Source: JAVBQL01 sp031549085
Lineage (GTDB): Bacteria > Spirochaetota > GWE2-31-10 > MWDO01
NCBI GenBank assembly: GCA_031549085.1
Contig: JAVBQL010000019.1
Location: 1-64,000 of the forward strand
Length of the DNA: 64,000 nucleotides
Direction of reading: 5' to 3'
Made by a program: the position numbers and the translations under genes
Shown here: piece by piece, positions 51,596-60,445 of the stretch
Layout of the letters: every line of letters starts with the position of its first letter
Position numbering within the stretch: the first letter of the stretch is position 1
Notes under the pieces: model-generated
The model's database searches: none
What the model saw: only the letters and a program-made list of their open reading frames with translations
Told to the model about the DNA's origin: nothing

Positions 51596-51952
51596 ATGGG
51601 TAAAATATTAGTAGCGGATGATAATGAAGTTAACAGAAAGATGCTTGAGATAGTTCTAAAAAAAAACGGTTATGAGTGCAATACAGCATCAAACGGAAAA
51701 GAGGTTCTTGAAATAGCAGAGAGAGAGGAGATATCACTAATATTTATGGATTGCCAAATGCCTGAAATGAATGGTTATCAGGCCACATTCGAACTTAGAA
51801 GACGTGGAGAGACTATGCCAATCATTGCTGTTACGGGTAACTCTGACGATGAAGACAGAGAGGCTGCAATCAAAGCAGGTATGAATGACTACCTAATCAA
51901 ACCCTATAAAAAAGAGGACATAGAACAAATACTAAAGAGATGGTTAAAATAA
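51596..51952 (+). CDS. Single-domain response regulator (CheY-like)
   Basis: A 118-residue receiver domain. The acidic pocket is Asp8/Asp9, the phospho-acceptor Asp52 is in FMDCQMPEMNGY, the Thr is in AVTGN, and the Lys in YLIKPYK. There is no output domain. The MNGYQAT motif is typical of receivers from hybrid kinases. It is followed 23 bases later by an HPt protein. Confidence 0.92.
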   Translation: MGKILVADDNEVNRKMLEIVLKKNGYECNTASNGKEVLEIAEREEISLIFMDCQMPEMNGYQATFELRRRGETMPIIAVTGNSDDEDREAAIKAGMNDYLIKPYKKEDIEQILKRWLK

Positions 51953-51975
51953 ATTAAATTAGAAGAGGATACTAT

Positions 51976-52317
51976 ATGGCTGATGACATATTTAACTATG
52001 AGCTAATGTTAGAAAATTATATGGGAGAGAAAGAACTTGTAATAGATGTGCTTGGAGTCTATAAAAATAAGGTTGAAAAACAGCTTGAAAAAATTGAGCA
52101 GGCCATAACTGATAAAAATGTAGATGTGCTGAAATTTGAGTCACACTCAATAAAGGGTGGATCTTACAATGTAACTGCAAAAAAAATGGGCGATATTGCT
52201 TTAAAAATGGAGAGTGACTGCAAGACAAATAACCTTACAAATATGGAATCATATTTTAAAGACCTGAAAGAAGAATTTGAAAAATTTACAGAAGCAATAG
52301 ACTACCTACTAAAATAA
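51976..52317 (+). CDS. Histidine phosphotransfer (HPt) protein
   Basis: A 113-residue helical protein with the HPt motif HSIKGGSYNV, in which His57 would carry the phosphate. Helices before and after match the four-helix HPt bundle. It sits directly downstream of the receiver and directly upstream of the YgiQ gene. The cognate histidine kinase is not in the window. Confidence 0.85.
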   Translation: MADDIFNYELMLENYMGEKELVIDVLGVYKNKVEKQLEKIEQAITDKNVDVLKFESHSIKGGSYNVTAKKMGDIALKMESDCKTNNLTNMESYFKDLKEEFEKFTEAIDYLLK

Positions 52318-53994
52318 GTGCAAGAAAATAGTAACATAATATTCCTACCATTATCAAACAAAAAATTATCCACTGTTGATGTACTTCTGGTAACAGGCGA
52401 TCTCTATATAGATCACCCCTCCTTTGGCATAGCTATAATAGCACGCCTTCTTGAATCTTTGGGTTTGACAGTTTGTATAGTCTCAACCCCACCCTACTAT
52501 GATAAAGAGTTTCTAAAAACAGTCCCAGATGTAAAACTATTTGTTGGTATAACGGCTGGAAACCTCGACAGTATGGTTGCAAACTACTCAAGCCAGAGGG
52601 TAGAGCGAAAAGTAAACGAATATAATATTGATAATGAGGTTCATTTTCCAAATGGTTTAAAAAAGAGGCCAGACCTTGCAACAATAGTCTACACAAGCTA
52701 TTTTAAATCAAGGTATAAAGTGCCTATAATTTTGGGTGGGATAGAGGCTTCCCTTCGAAGATTTGTCCACTATGATTTTGTTACACAAAATTTGCGCCGC
52801 TCTATTTTGACAGACTCAAAAGCAGATTTGATTATCTATTCAATGGGTGAGAAGGCCCTAACTGAAACTGTAGATAGATTGAAAAGTGGCGAGAGTTTAA
52901 TTGGTATAGATGGAACTGCTATAAAGATGAATGGAAAGAGCCTAGAAAATATTGAGTCTATAAAGCTTCCATCATTCAAAGAGATTCAAAACGACAGAGA
53001 GCTGCTAATAAAAACGACCTCTATATTAGAAGAGAACTTCACATTTAAGAGTGATAAAATTTTGGCACAGGAGCAGAATGATAACAATTTTGTTGTTGTC
53101 TATCCCCCACAGAAACCCCTAACAACGGAGGAGCTTGATAGAGTCTATGCCCTACCGTTTAAAAAAGATTTTCCAGCCTATGTAGATAGAATCAAAGCCT
53201 TTGAGATGATAAAGAATTCAGTAACATCACATAGGGGCTGCTATGGTGGTTGCAGTTTTTGTGCAATTGGGCTCCATCAAGGGAAAATTATAACCTCAAG
53301 AAGCAAGAACTCAATAGTTGATGAAGTAAAAAAACTAACCAAGCAAAACTATTTTAGAGGGACAGTCAGTGATATAGGTGGTCCAACAGCAAATATGTAT
53401 GGCTCAAAATGTAAAACCCATGGCTGCAAAAAGGTAAGCTGTCTCTATCCATCTATATGTGAAAACCTTATTCTTGATGAAAAGAGTTATATGGAGCTTC
53501 TAACAGAGGCTAAAAATATAGCAGGAGTAAAAAATCTATTTGTCTCATCAGGTATCAGGCACGACATAGCCCTTATTAAGAAGCTTGAGACAGAAAAAAT
53601 TATCATAGAGCACACAAGCGGCAGATTAAAAATCGCCCCTGAACATATTGATGAGAGGATTCTCTCTCTTATGAGAAAACCATCAAATAAGACTCTGATA
53701 GATTTTATCAATTTTTTTAACGATATCAAAAATAGAAATGGTCTCAATTTCTATATAGCTTCATATATAATCCTCTCATTCCCCGGAAGCAGTGACAACT
53801 CTGTAAAGAGGCTTGAGCAATTTCTTACGAAGTACAATATCAAAACCAAACACTATCAAGACTTTACCCCTACCCCCATGACCATGGCAACAGCAATGTT
53901 CTATGCAAAAAAAGATTTGAACAGTAATGATATAAAAGTTGTTGCTCCATCTGTAAGAAATAGAGAACGCAGAATACTAGAGAGAGAAGATTAA
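52318..53994 (+). CDS. YgiQ-family radical SAM protein
   Basis: A 558-residue protein. The start is GTG directly after the HPt stop, chosen because the family N-terminus (FLPLSNK, then VDVLLVTGDLYIDHPSFG) begins there. The radical SAM cluster motif is CYGGCSFC, in HRGCYGGCSFCAIGLHQGK. A second Cys-rich part (SKCKTHGCKKVSCLYPSIC) is family-typical. The C-terminal extension of longer YgiQ proteins is absent. Its function is not established. The stop overlaps the convergent DUF2752 gene by 18 bases. Confidence 0.88.
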   Translation: MQENSNIIFLPLSNKKLSTVDVLLVTGDLYIDHPSFGIAIIARLLESLGLTVCIVSTPPYYDKEFLKTVPDVKLFVGITAGNLDSMVANYSSQRVERKVNEYNIDNEVHFPNGLKKRPDLATIVYTSYFKSRYKVPIILGGIEASLRRFVHYDFVTQNLRRSILTDSKADLIIYSMGEKALTETVDRLKSGESLIGIDGTAIKMNGKSLENIESIKLPSFKEIQNDRELLIKTTSILEENFTFKSDKILAQEQNDNNFVVVYPPQKPLTTEELDRVYALPFKKDFPAYVDRIKAFEMIKNSVTSHRGCYGGCSFCAIGLHQGKIITSRSKNSIVDEVKKLTKQNYFRGTVSDIGGPTANMYGSKCKTHGCKKVSCLYPSICENLILDEKSYMELLTEAKNIAGVKNLFVSSGIRHDIALIKKLETEKIIIEHTSGRLKIAPEHIDERILSLMRKPSNKTLIDFINFFNDIKNRNGLNFYIASYIILSFPGSSDNSVKRLEQFLTKYNIKTKHYQDFTPTPMTMATAMFYAKKDLNSNDIKVVAPSVRNRERRILERED

Positions 53995-54432
53995 TTTAAA
54001 TAGCCCATAAGCCTTCATTAAAAGGCTCTCATTAAAATAGTTTAATGGTTCATTATATGGAAAATAGATAAACATTCTAATGATATATACAATAATTGTT
54101 ACCACAAGCAGAGAAACCCATAAAATATTGTTTGAATATAGTTTTTGAAAGGTAGAAGAAAAATTTTTTAGAAATAATATTAAGACTATAACAAGAGGCA
54201 AAAGAAAGAGAGGATGATAAAAAAGTGCCTCTTTTAGTGAGTGGTGTATAATAATGGCATACCAAGCTCTTGTCATCCCACACCCTGGGCATGGAAGCCC
54301 AAAAATAACTTTTGATAAACATAGAGTTATATTTAAATAACGAGAAATAAGAAGTAAAAATACCACTATTAAAAATAATAGTGGTATCAAAATTAATAAT
54401 AGTGGTTTTTTAAAAGATAATTTATTAAGCAT
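53977..54432 (-). CDS. DUF2752 membrane protein
   Basis: A 151-residue protein with about four membrane helices. The motif GLPCPGCGMTRAWYAI, followed by a loop and HPLFLLP, is diagnostic of DUF2752. Function unknown. It is downstream of three DUF4234 genes on the same strand, which suggests a shared membrane-related unit. Confidence 0.85.
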   Translation of the reverse strand: MLNKLSFKKPLLLILIPLLFLIVVFLLLISRYLNITLCLSKVIFGLPCPGCGMTRAWYAIIIHHSLKEALFYHPLFLLPLVIVLILFLKNFSSTFQKLYSNNILWVSLLVVTIIVYIIRMFIYFPYNEPLNYFNESLLMKAYGLFKLIFSL

Positions 54433-54448
54433 ATGGTTATCTTTAAAA

Positions 54449-54823
54449 TTAAATTTCTTTTTCCCAGACGTTGTTTAATTTAGACTGTAAAAGTACATTT
54501 GCAATTATGCCAGTTATCCCCATACTAACTGCAGAACATAAAATAAGTATTAGAAATAGAACACCATACTCCTCGCTGGATACAATGCCAGCCTTCTCCT
54601 CTACTTTTTTAAGAAGAACGCCATATTTGTAGTTCCAATATATCCAATATATACCACAAGTAAACATACAAAGTAGAAGCTCCGCAAAGGGTGAAATTTT
54701 TGGATCGTCCAAATATTGCTTAACATCTTTAGATGTTACATATATCCAGTATAAAAAATATATACCACAAGTGATAATAGTAAATATTATAACTAATGCT
54801 GGACTTCTTATAGTTCCTTTCAT
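54449..54823 (-). CDS. DUF4234 membrane protein, copy 3
   Basis: I place the start at the internal ATG (54823), which follows AAGGAATGAGAGT and gives the same MKGT N-terminus as the neighbouring copies. The 124-residue product has three to four helices with the repeated ITCGIYFLYWIYVT and FTCGIYWIYWNYKYG motifs of DUF4234. It ends with the LQSKLNNVWEK motif that all three copies share. Confidence 0.85.
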   Translation of the reverse strand: MKGTIRSPALVIIFTIITCGIYFLYWIYVTSKDVKQYLDDPKISPFAELLLCMFTCGIYWIYWNYKYGVLLKKVEEKAGIVSSEEYGVLFLILILCSAVSMGITGIIANVLLQSKLNNVWEKEI

Positions 54824-54886
54824 ACTCTCATTCCTTAATAAAAGATACAAAATAGATAATCTTGTTTTTTAAAAAAAAACTAACTT

Positions 54887-55270
54887 TTAACTAATTAAAC
54901 TATTTTTTTCCCAAATTTCATTTAATTTAGACTGAAAAAAGTAGACAGCAACATAGGTTACTAGCCAATATGTAAACCATCCAACAACAGTAAGCAGCAA
55001 GTTCGCAATAGAAAAATCTTTTTCAAACTCTACCCCAATTTTCTCGCCCTCTTTTTGAATAATACCACTATAGTTATAATACCAATAAATCGTATATAAG
55101 CCACAAGTAATGATAATAAATACAATCTCCCTCATTGGAGAGATTGTAGGTTCATCCAAATAAGCTTTAATTTCTTTTGTAGTAGTATAAATCCAGTATA
55201 AATGATATATTCCAAATGTAACTAGACTAAGAACAACAATTCTTATCGGATCTTTCACTTCACCTTTCAT
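54887..55270 (-). CDS. DUF4234 membrane protein, copy 2
   Basis: A 127-residue paralogue with LVTFGIYHLYWIYTTTKEIK and IITCGLYTIYWYYNYS, an IQKEGEKIGVEFEKDFSI loop nearly the same as in copy 1, and the final FQSKLNEIWEK. Tandem duplication is evident. Function unknown. Confidence 0.85.
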   Translation of the reverse strand: MKGEVKDPIRIVVLSLVTFGIYHLYWIYTTTKEIKAYLDEPTISPMREIVFIIITCGLYTIYWYYNYSGIIQKEGEKIGVEFEKDFSIANLLLTVVGWFTYWLVTYVAVYFFQSKLNEIWEKNSLIS

Positions 55271-55310
55271 TTATACAATATTCCTTATTAACAATAACAA
55301 AATATATGAA

Positions 55311-55682
55311 CTAAACTTTTTCCCAAATAGCATTCAATTTAGATTGGAAAATAAAAAGAGCTGCATATAAAGCTATTCCACATGTGAAATATGCAGCAAC
55401 AACAAGGATCAAAATAGTAATAGAAAAATCCTTCTCAAAGCCTACACCAACCTTTTCTCCCTCTTTTTGTATAACACTGCTATACTTGTAATACCAGTAG
55501 ATGATATAGAGTCCAAAGGTAACAATAGAGAATACAAGTTCTCTTGTCGGCGAAATTTCCGAATCGTTCAAATAGTTCTTAATTTCTTTTGTGGTAACAT
55601 AAATCCAGTAGAAATAATATATTCCACATGTAATAATACTGAAAAGGATAACCGTTATCGGATTTCTCGTAGTTCCTTTCAT
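55311..55682 (-). CDS. DUF4234 membrane protein, copy 1
   Basis: The start is set at the ATG at 55682, with AAGGAG eleven bases upstream, rather than an in-frame GTG four codons before. The product of 123 residues has IITCGIYYFYWIYVTTKEIK and IVTFGLYIIYWYYKYS, and the ending FQSKLNAIWEK. It is the first and best-conserved of the three copies and lies divergent to parA. Confidence 0.85.
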   Translation of the reverse strand: MKGTTRNPITVILFSIITCGIYYFYWIYVTTKEIKNYLNDSEISPTRELVFSIVTFGLYIIYWYYKYSSVIQKEGEKVGVGFEKDFSITILILVVAAYFTCGIALYAALFIFQSKLNAIWEKV

Positions 55683-55890
55683 TTTATATAACACTCCTTA
55701 ATAAAAAAATATTTTATATTATAAAAAAAATCAATATAAACATCAACAATAATTTATTTACCAAAAATAAATTTGCAAAATTAATCATATTTTGGTATCC
55801 TATCTCTAAAATTTATATACTAAAATAGTCATTTCACATAGAAGTATTTGAAAATAGAATTTTTTTAATTAAAAAATTTAAGGAGTCCTT

Positions 55891-56652
55891 ATGGGTAAAA
55901 TTATAGCAATAGCCAATCAAAAGGGGGGAGTTGGAAAGACCACAACTGCAATAAATCTCTCTGCAGCTATTGCAACAGCTAACAAACGTGTGCTGGTTGT
56001 CGACTTTGATCAGCAGGGAAATGCAACATCAGGCTTTGGGCTCTCTCTGGACTCTGATAAGACTATCTATGAAGTTATTATGGGACACATAGATATAGGC
56101 GAAGCAATAGTAAAGAGTGTGGCAGCAAACTGTGACATTGTGCCTGCAAATATAAACCTAGCTGGTGCCGCAGTTGAACTTGTGAATATGAAAGATAGAG
56201 AGTTCTTTCTAAAAAATGCACTCCACTCAATAAAGAGTGATTATGACTATATATTTATAGATTGCCCTCCATCACTTGGAATGCTAACCATCAATGGACT
56301 TGCTGCGTGTGATACCGTTCTTATTCCTCTGCAAACAGAATTTTTTGCACTGCTTGGAATATCCCAGCTTGTTGACACAATAAATTTAATAAAGCAGAGT
56401 ATAAACCCAAATATCTCAATCGAGGGTGTAATACTCACAATGCTTGACAAGAGAACCCATCTAACTGATGATGTAATAAAAAACACAATCCGCCACTTTG
56501 GCAACAAAGTATACAAAACTATGATACCAAGAAATATCAAGGTTGCAGAGTCTCCCTCTTTTGGTGTGCCTGTCCTTCTTCATGACAAAAATTGTATTGG
56601 TTCAAAGGCATATATCGAGCTTGCCAAGGAGCTTATAGATGGCGAAAAGTAG
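55891..56652 (+). CDS. parA: Chromosome-partitioning ATPase ParA (Soj)
   Basis: A 253-residue Walker-type ATPase. The deviant Walker A motif is QKGGVGKTTTAIN with the signature Lys11, followed by VVDFDQQGNATSG and FIDCPPSLGMLTING. The absence of an N-terminal DNA-binding domain fits chromosomal ParA. AAGGAG precedes the start. It overlaps parB by 14 bases. A parS sequence was not found by eye. Confidence 0.94.
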   Translation: MGKIIAIANQKGGVGKTTTAINLSAAIATANKRVLVVDFDQQGNATSGFGLSLDSDKTIYEVIMGHIDIGEAIVKSVAANCDIVPANINLAGAAVELVNMKDREFFLKNALHSIKSDYDYIFIDCPPSLGMLTINGLAACDTVLIPLQTEFFALLGISQLVDTINLIKQSINPNISIEGVILTMLDKRTHLTDDVIKNTIRHFGNKVYKTMIPRNIKVAESPSFGVPVLLHDKNCIGSKAYIELAKELIDGEK

Positions 56653-57541
56653 AGGTGGTTTGGGTGGAATGGGGCTTGATGCCCTTCTTAAAGTAAATGT
56701 CCAAAATGATAATACAATAAAATCGGAGGACTCCTCTCCCGAAAATGTTCTGGCTGGATTTGTTGAGCTTCCTATTGATAAGATTGTCCCAAACAATAAT
56801 CAGCCAAGAAAATATTTTGATGATGAGGCAATAGAGAACCTCTCTATATCAATAAAAAACTTTGGCGTGATACAGCCAATAACTGTTGTAAAGAAAGATA
56901 GCAAGTATGAAATTATTGCTGGAGAGAGAAGATATAGAGCCTCAATAAAGGCTGGACTTGAGAAGATCCCAGTAATAATAAAAGATCTCTCACAAAAAGA
57001 GCAGCTTGAGATCTCACTTGTGGAGAACATTCAGAGAGAGGATCTAAATCCTATTGAAGAGGCTTTGGCCTATATGAGTCTGATTGATGCCTACAACCTG
57101 ACTCATGAAGAGATCTCAAAGAGAGTTGGAAAGAGCAGAACTGCAATAACCAACACAATAAGATTGTTAAACCTTGAACCGCAAATTCAAAAATGGATAA
57201 CAGATGGGCTTCTGCCTCCGGGCCATGCAAGAGTTATACTCTCAGTAGAGGATAAGGGAGAGCATCTAAAATTTGCTGACTATATAATAAAAAACAATCT
57301 CTCTGTTAGAGAGGCTGAAGCACTCTCAAAAAAGTGGTCTACAGATAGAGATATAGGCAATAGCAAGAAGCCAACAAAACAGGCTATGAGAGAGATTGAA
57401 ATTCAAGACGCAGAGGATAGAATTGCTAAAAAGCTTCAAACAAAAGTCAAGATAAGCGGAACATCAATTAAGGGGAAGATAACAATCGACTACTTTACTC
57501 AAGAGGATTTGGAGCGAATTTTAGAACTTTGGGAAATATAA
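56639..57541 (+). CDS. parB: Chromosome-partitioning protein ParB (Spo0J)
   Basis: A 300-residue parS-binding CTP switch protein. Order of domains: a basic N-terminus for ParA contact (KSRGGLGGMGLDALL), the ParB/Srx domain with the CTP-binding IAGERRYRAS and ENIQREDLNPIEEA, the helix-turn-helix (LTHEEISKRVGKSRTAITNT), and a C-terminal dimer domain. The last 25 residues (GKITIDYFTQEDLERILELW) are typical. Convergent lipoprotein genes follow. Confidence 0.94.
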   Translation: MAKSRGGLGGMGLDALLKVNVQNDNTIKSEDSSPENVLAGFVELPIDKIVPNNNQPRKYFDDEAIENLSISIKNFGVIQPITVVKKDSKYEIIAGERRYRASIKAGLEKIPVIIKDLSQKEQLEISLVENIQREDLNPIEEALAYMSLIDAYNLTHEEISKRVGKSRTAITNTIRLLNLEPQIQKWITDGLLPPGHARVILSVEDKGEHLKFADYIIKNNLSVREAEALSKKWSTDRDIGNSKKPTKQAMREIEIQDAEDRIAKKLQTKVKISGTSIKGKITIDYFTQEDLERILELWEI

Positions 57542-57559
57542 AACTCTTTTTTAAAAAAA

Positions 57560-58102
57560 CTAAAGCGGTTCAAAGTTTTTTATATAGTGATATGATGCAC
57601 CTGCATCTGCAACATTTTCTGGAACATACTCATCAAAAACAATTTTTGTTGGAAAACCATAAGTAGAATCATAGTCAATAATGAATGCTGTATAGTAGCA
57701 ATCATTATTGGAGACTTTTTTACCATTATTTTTGTTATATCTATCAATTATCTTCTCAAATATCTTATTAATCGTTTCAAAATTGGATATATCTGCTACA
57801 TAGCCAGAACCAATAACATTTCCATTAAAATCTATCCACTCTGCAGAATCTACTAATCCGTTTCTTACATATATTCTATAATGAGAAGAGAAGTCATCTG
57901 AACCAATTATATGATAATCAAACTTATAATCTTTTATATCATGATCTTGCCATTTTTTCAAATTGGTATTATAAGCATCTTTGTCAAAATCAATATATCT
58001 CTCTTTATTAGTATATTTCTCTAAAAAATCACAGCTTAAGAAAATCATAAAAAACAGAATAAAAAATATAGTAATTTTTGCTATTTTAACTCTTTGAAAC
58101 AT
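57560..58102 (-). CDS. DUF6174-like lipoprotein, A-type copy 1
   Basis: A 180-residue lipoprotein, last of seven tandem paralogues. The lipobox is FLSC. The mature domain has the family pattern: DFDKDAYNTNLKKWQDHDIKDYKF, a central V-x-NG-V strand, a FEKIIDRYNKNNGKKV helix, and the DYDSTYGFPTKI motif before a final HYIKNFEPL. The linker EKYTNKERYIDFDK is identical to that of the next gene. Confidence 0.8.
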   Translation of the reverse strand: MFQRVKIAKITIFFILFFMIFLSCDFLEKYTNKERYIDFDKDAYNTNLKKWQDHDIKDYKFDYHIIGSDDFSSHYRIYVRNGLVDSAEWIDFNGNVIGSGYVADISNFETINKIFEKIIDRYNKNNGKKVSNNDCYYTAFIIDYDSTYGFPTKIVFDEYVPENVADAGASYHYIKNFEPL

Positions 58103-58114
58103 TTGTTTGCTCTC

Positions 58115-58639
58115 CTAAAGTGGTTCAAAATTGCCCAAACTGTAATCAAAAGTGCCATCAACAGCTAAATTCTCTGGTACATACAAATCATATCCAATTG
58201 ATGTTGGAAAACCATAAATTGGATCATACTCAACATTAATAGCTCTATAGTAGCAATCATCATTTGCTACCTTTATGCCATTATTTCTATTATAAGTATC
58301 AATTATCTCCTCAAATATATCATCTATTGTCTTTAAATCATAGTTGTCTTTGTTCATATCCCCACTAACATCACCACTATCACTGTTATCGATTTTATAG
58401 GCATAAGAATTAACATACCCATCTTTAACAACTATTTTGTAATCAAAGCCGATAAACCCAAATCCACTATACTCAAATTTATAATTTTCTTGTTTTTGAT
58501 CTTGCCACTTTTTTAAATTGGTGTCATAGACCTCTTTATCAAAATCAATATATCTCTCTTTATTAGTATATTTCTCTAAATAATCACAGCCAAAAAAGAG
58601 TATTAAAAATAACAATATTGAGATATTTTTTTTATTCAT
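58115..58639 (-). CDS. DUF6174-like lipoprotein, A-type copy 2
   Basis: A 174-residue paralogue with lipobox LFFGC. The NLKKWQD, IDTYNRNNGIKV and EYDPIYGFPTSI elements and the NFEPL end are shared with its neighbour. A 42-base stretch near its start (58524-58575) is the same as in copy 1, suggesting recent duplication or gene conversion. Confidence 0.8.
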   Translation of the reverse strand: MNKKNISILLFLILFFGCDYLEKYTNKERYIDFDKEVYDTNLKKWQDQKQENYKFEYSGFGFIGFDYKIVVKDGYVNSYAYKIDNSDSGDVSGDMNKDNYDLKTIDDIFEEIIDTYNRNNGIKVANDDCYYRAINVEYDPIYGFPTSIGYDLYVPENLAVDGTFDYSLGNFEPL

Positions 58640-58650
58640 CTTTCACTCTC

Positions 58651-59196
58651 CTAGAGGGATTTAAAGTTTTTTATATAGTGATATGATGAACCCACATCTG
58701 TTATATCCTCTGGAACATACATATCAAAAACAATTTTTGTTGGAAAACCATATGTGGAATCATACTCTATAGTAAAGGCTCTATAATAGTATGTATCACT
58801 AATATTAACTATTTTTCCCTTATTGCTGTTATACATCTCCATAATATAATCAAATAGCTCATTAATAGTTCTCAAACTGGAGATATCAATGTGGTCAGCA
58901 CTAAGATCATTTCCATCAGAATCTATTTTATCTGCAGAGTCTACAACCCCATTTTTAACATATACTCTATAATTTGAAGAGTATCCAACAGCTGATACGT
59001 GGTGGTCAAATTTATAATCGCCTATGTTATGACCCTTCCATATTTCTAGATTACTGTTATAGGCATCTTTATCAAAATTAATAACTCTCTCTTTATTTGA
59101 ATAACTACAGCCAAAGAAAAATATTAAAAACAAGAATATTAATATGGTTATAATTTTAGTCACTCTTTTTATCAAACTCCTTCTAAAAAACCTCAA
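58651..59196 (-). CDS. DUF6174-like lipoprotein, A-type copy 3
   Basis: A 181-residue paralogue with a longer basic N-terminus (FFRRSLIKRVTK) before the signal helix and lipobox FFGC. The EYDSTYGFPTKIVFDMYVPE segment is close to that of copy 1. Its start overlaps the previous stop by 14 bases, showing a single transcript. Confidence 0.78.
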   Translation of the reverse strand: MRFFRRSLIKRVTKIITILIFLFLIFFFGCSYSNKERVINFDKDAYNSNLEIWKGHNIGDYKFDHHVSAVGYSSNYRVYVKNGVVDSADKIDSDGNDLSADHIDISSLRTINELFDYIMEMYNSNKGKIVNISDTYYYRAFTIEYDSTYGFPTKIVFDMYVPEDITDVGSSYHYIKNFKSL

Positions 59197-59737
59197 AGTT
59201 TTTTATATAAAATCGTGCCCCACCAGATCCACACCCATCTGTGCCATTAAATCGATTTTCTGGAGGATAGTGATACTCACAGGAGAGCAACTCTGGAAAG
59301 CCATAGGTACTATTGTATGTTACATCTATTGCTGTGCAATATGAGTCTTCATTTGGAATATAGGTTTCCCCATCTAAAGAGTTATAATCATTAATTATCT
59401 TATCAAATATCTCATCAATTGTCTTCAAATTGTAGCGATTACTATTAGAATTCACTGTTACTGTTGTTTCTGTGCCAGAATTTGAGTAGCTGTATGACTC
59501 AATTACTCTATTTTTGACATTAATGTTATAGGCACTCTTATCCCAATCAGGATATAAATTTTCATACCTAAATTTGTAGTCATCGATATTATGATCTTTC
59601 CACTTTTTTAAATTGTTATAATAGGCATCTTTATCAAAATCTATATTTATCACCTCTGGCATATAGCCATCACAGCCAGCAAAGAGAAACAAGATTGAGA
59701 TAGAAAATAGTATAAAAGCCCTGTTTTGATAGAACAT
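59183..59737 (-). CDS. DUF6174-like lipoprotein, B-type copy 1
   Basis: A 184-residue paralogue. The signal (NRAFILFSISILFLFAGC, Cys22) and the following DGYMP are almost identical to those of the gene at 60446, while the rest has diverged. It has TYNSTYGFPELLSCEY in place of the A-type motif. Confidence 0.8.
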   Translation of the reverse strand: MFYQNRAFILFSISILFLFAGCDGYMPEVINIDFDKDAYYNNLKKWKDHNIDDYKFRYENLYPDWDKSAYNINVKNRVIESYSYSNSGTETTVTVNSNSNRYNLKTIDEIFDKIINDYNSLDGETYIPNEDSYCTAIDVTYNSTYGFPELLSCEYHYPPENRFNGTDGCGSGGARFYIKNFEVF

Positions 59738-59749
59738 CTTTTTACCTCA

Positions 59750-60304
59750 TTAAAAAGTTTGAAAATTTGATATTCTATAAATATCTCTACTTCTATCACT
59801 TGATACCAAATCTGAAGTATGGTAGTTATATTTAACAAATTTTGGAAAACCATAGTAGTCATCATACTCAACATCAATGCTTGTACAGTATGAGTTATAA
59901 CTTCTATATTCATAACCATTCTCTTTATCATAAAAATATACTATATTATAAAATAGAGTATCAATATTGGCTGCATCTCTTGATGAGTAGTAGTCGTCAG
60001 AGACAATTTTTACAACAACATCATTGCCATACTCATCTTTGTAGGAGTAGCTCTTAAGTTTATTATTCTCAACAAGCACATCTGTAGTGGTGTCGTGGCC
60101 ATATTGGCTGTTATGACTATAGGTAAACTGATAATCTTTTATATCAAGAGCCTTCCACTTTACAAGGTTTGAAAGACACTCATCTTTATCAAAAGTGATA
60201 TACCTTTTTTCGGCTTCCTCATCTTGGAATGGACAAGAAAAAATAGAGAGGATTGATACTATTAATAACAATATTATTATAGGTAAAAGAATTTTTATCT
60301 TCAT
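59750..60304 (-). CDS. DUF6174-like lipoprotein, C-type copy 1
   Basis: A 184-residue paralogue with lipobox IFSC. The pattern ITFDKDECLSNLVKWKALDI, KSYSYKDEYGNDVVVK, and EYDDYYGFPKFV, ending IYRISNFQTF, pairs it with the gene at 61013. It lies 12 bases before the B-type copy, and the pair repeats once upstream. Confidence 0.8.
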   Translation of the reverse strand: MKIKILLPIIILLLIVSILSIFSCPFQDEEAEKRYITFDKDECLSNLVKWKALDIKDYQFTYSHNSQYGHDTTTDVLVENNKLKSYSYKDEYGNDVVVKIVSDDYYSSRDAANIDTLFYNIVYFYDKENGYEYRSYNSYCTSIDVEYDDYYGFPKFVKYNYHTSDLVSSDRSRDIYRISNFQTF

Positions 60305-60340
60305 AATTATAACCTCTATATATTTAGTAGTATAAGCAAA

Positions 60341-60420
60341 AACAATAGAATTATCAATCTCTTTATTATGCTATAAATATAAAAGAATATTGATAATTTT
60401 ATAAACATAGATGAGAGTTT
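60341..60420. promoter_or_regulatory. Duplicated upstream region, copy 1
   Basis: AATTATCAAT and ATTGATAATT form an inverted repeat about 30 bases apart. The same region recurs at 61600-61680 before the other C/B gene pair, so promoter and genes were duplicated as a unit. Confidence 0.55.
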
Positions 60421-60445
60421 AGATAAACCCTTCTGCAAGCACACT

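Noticed and set aside
55683..55890. parS site near parAB
   Set aside because: I searched by eye for a TGTTTCACGTGAAACA-like sequence in and around the operon and saw none.
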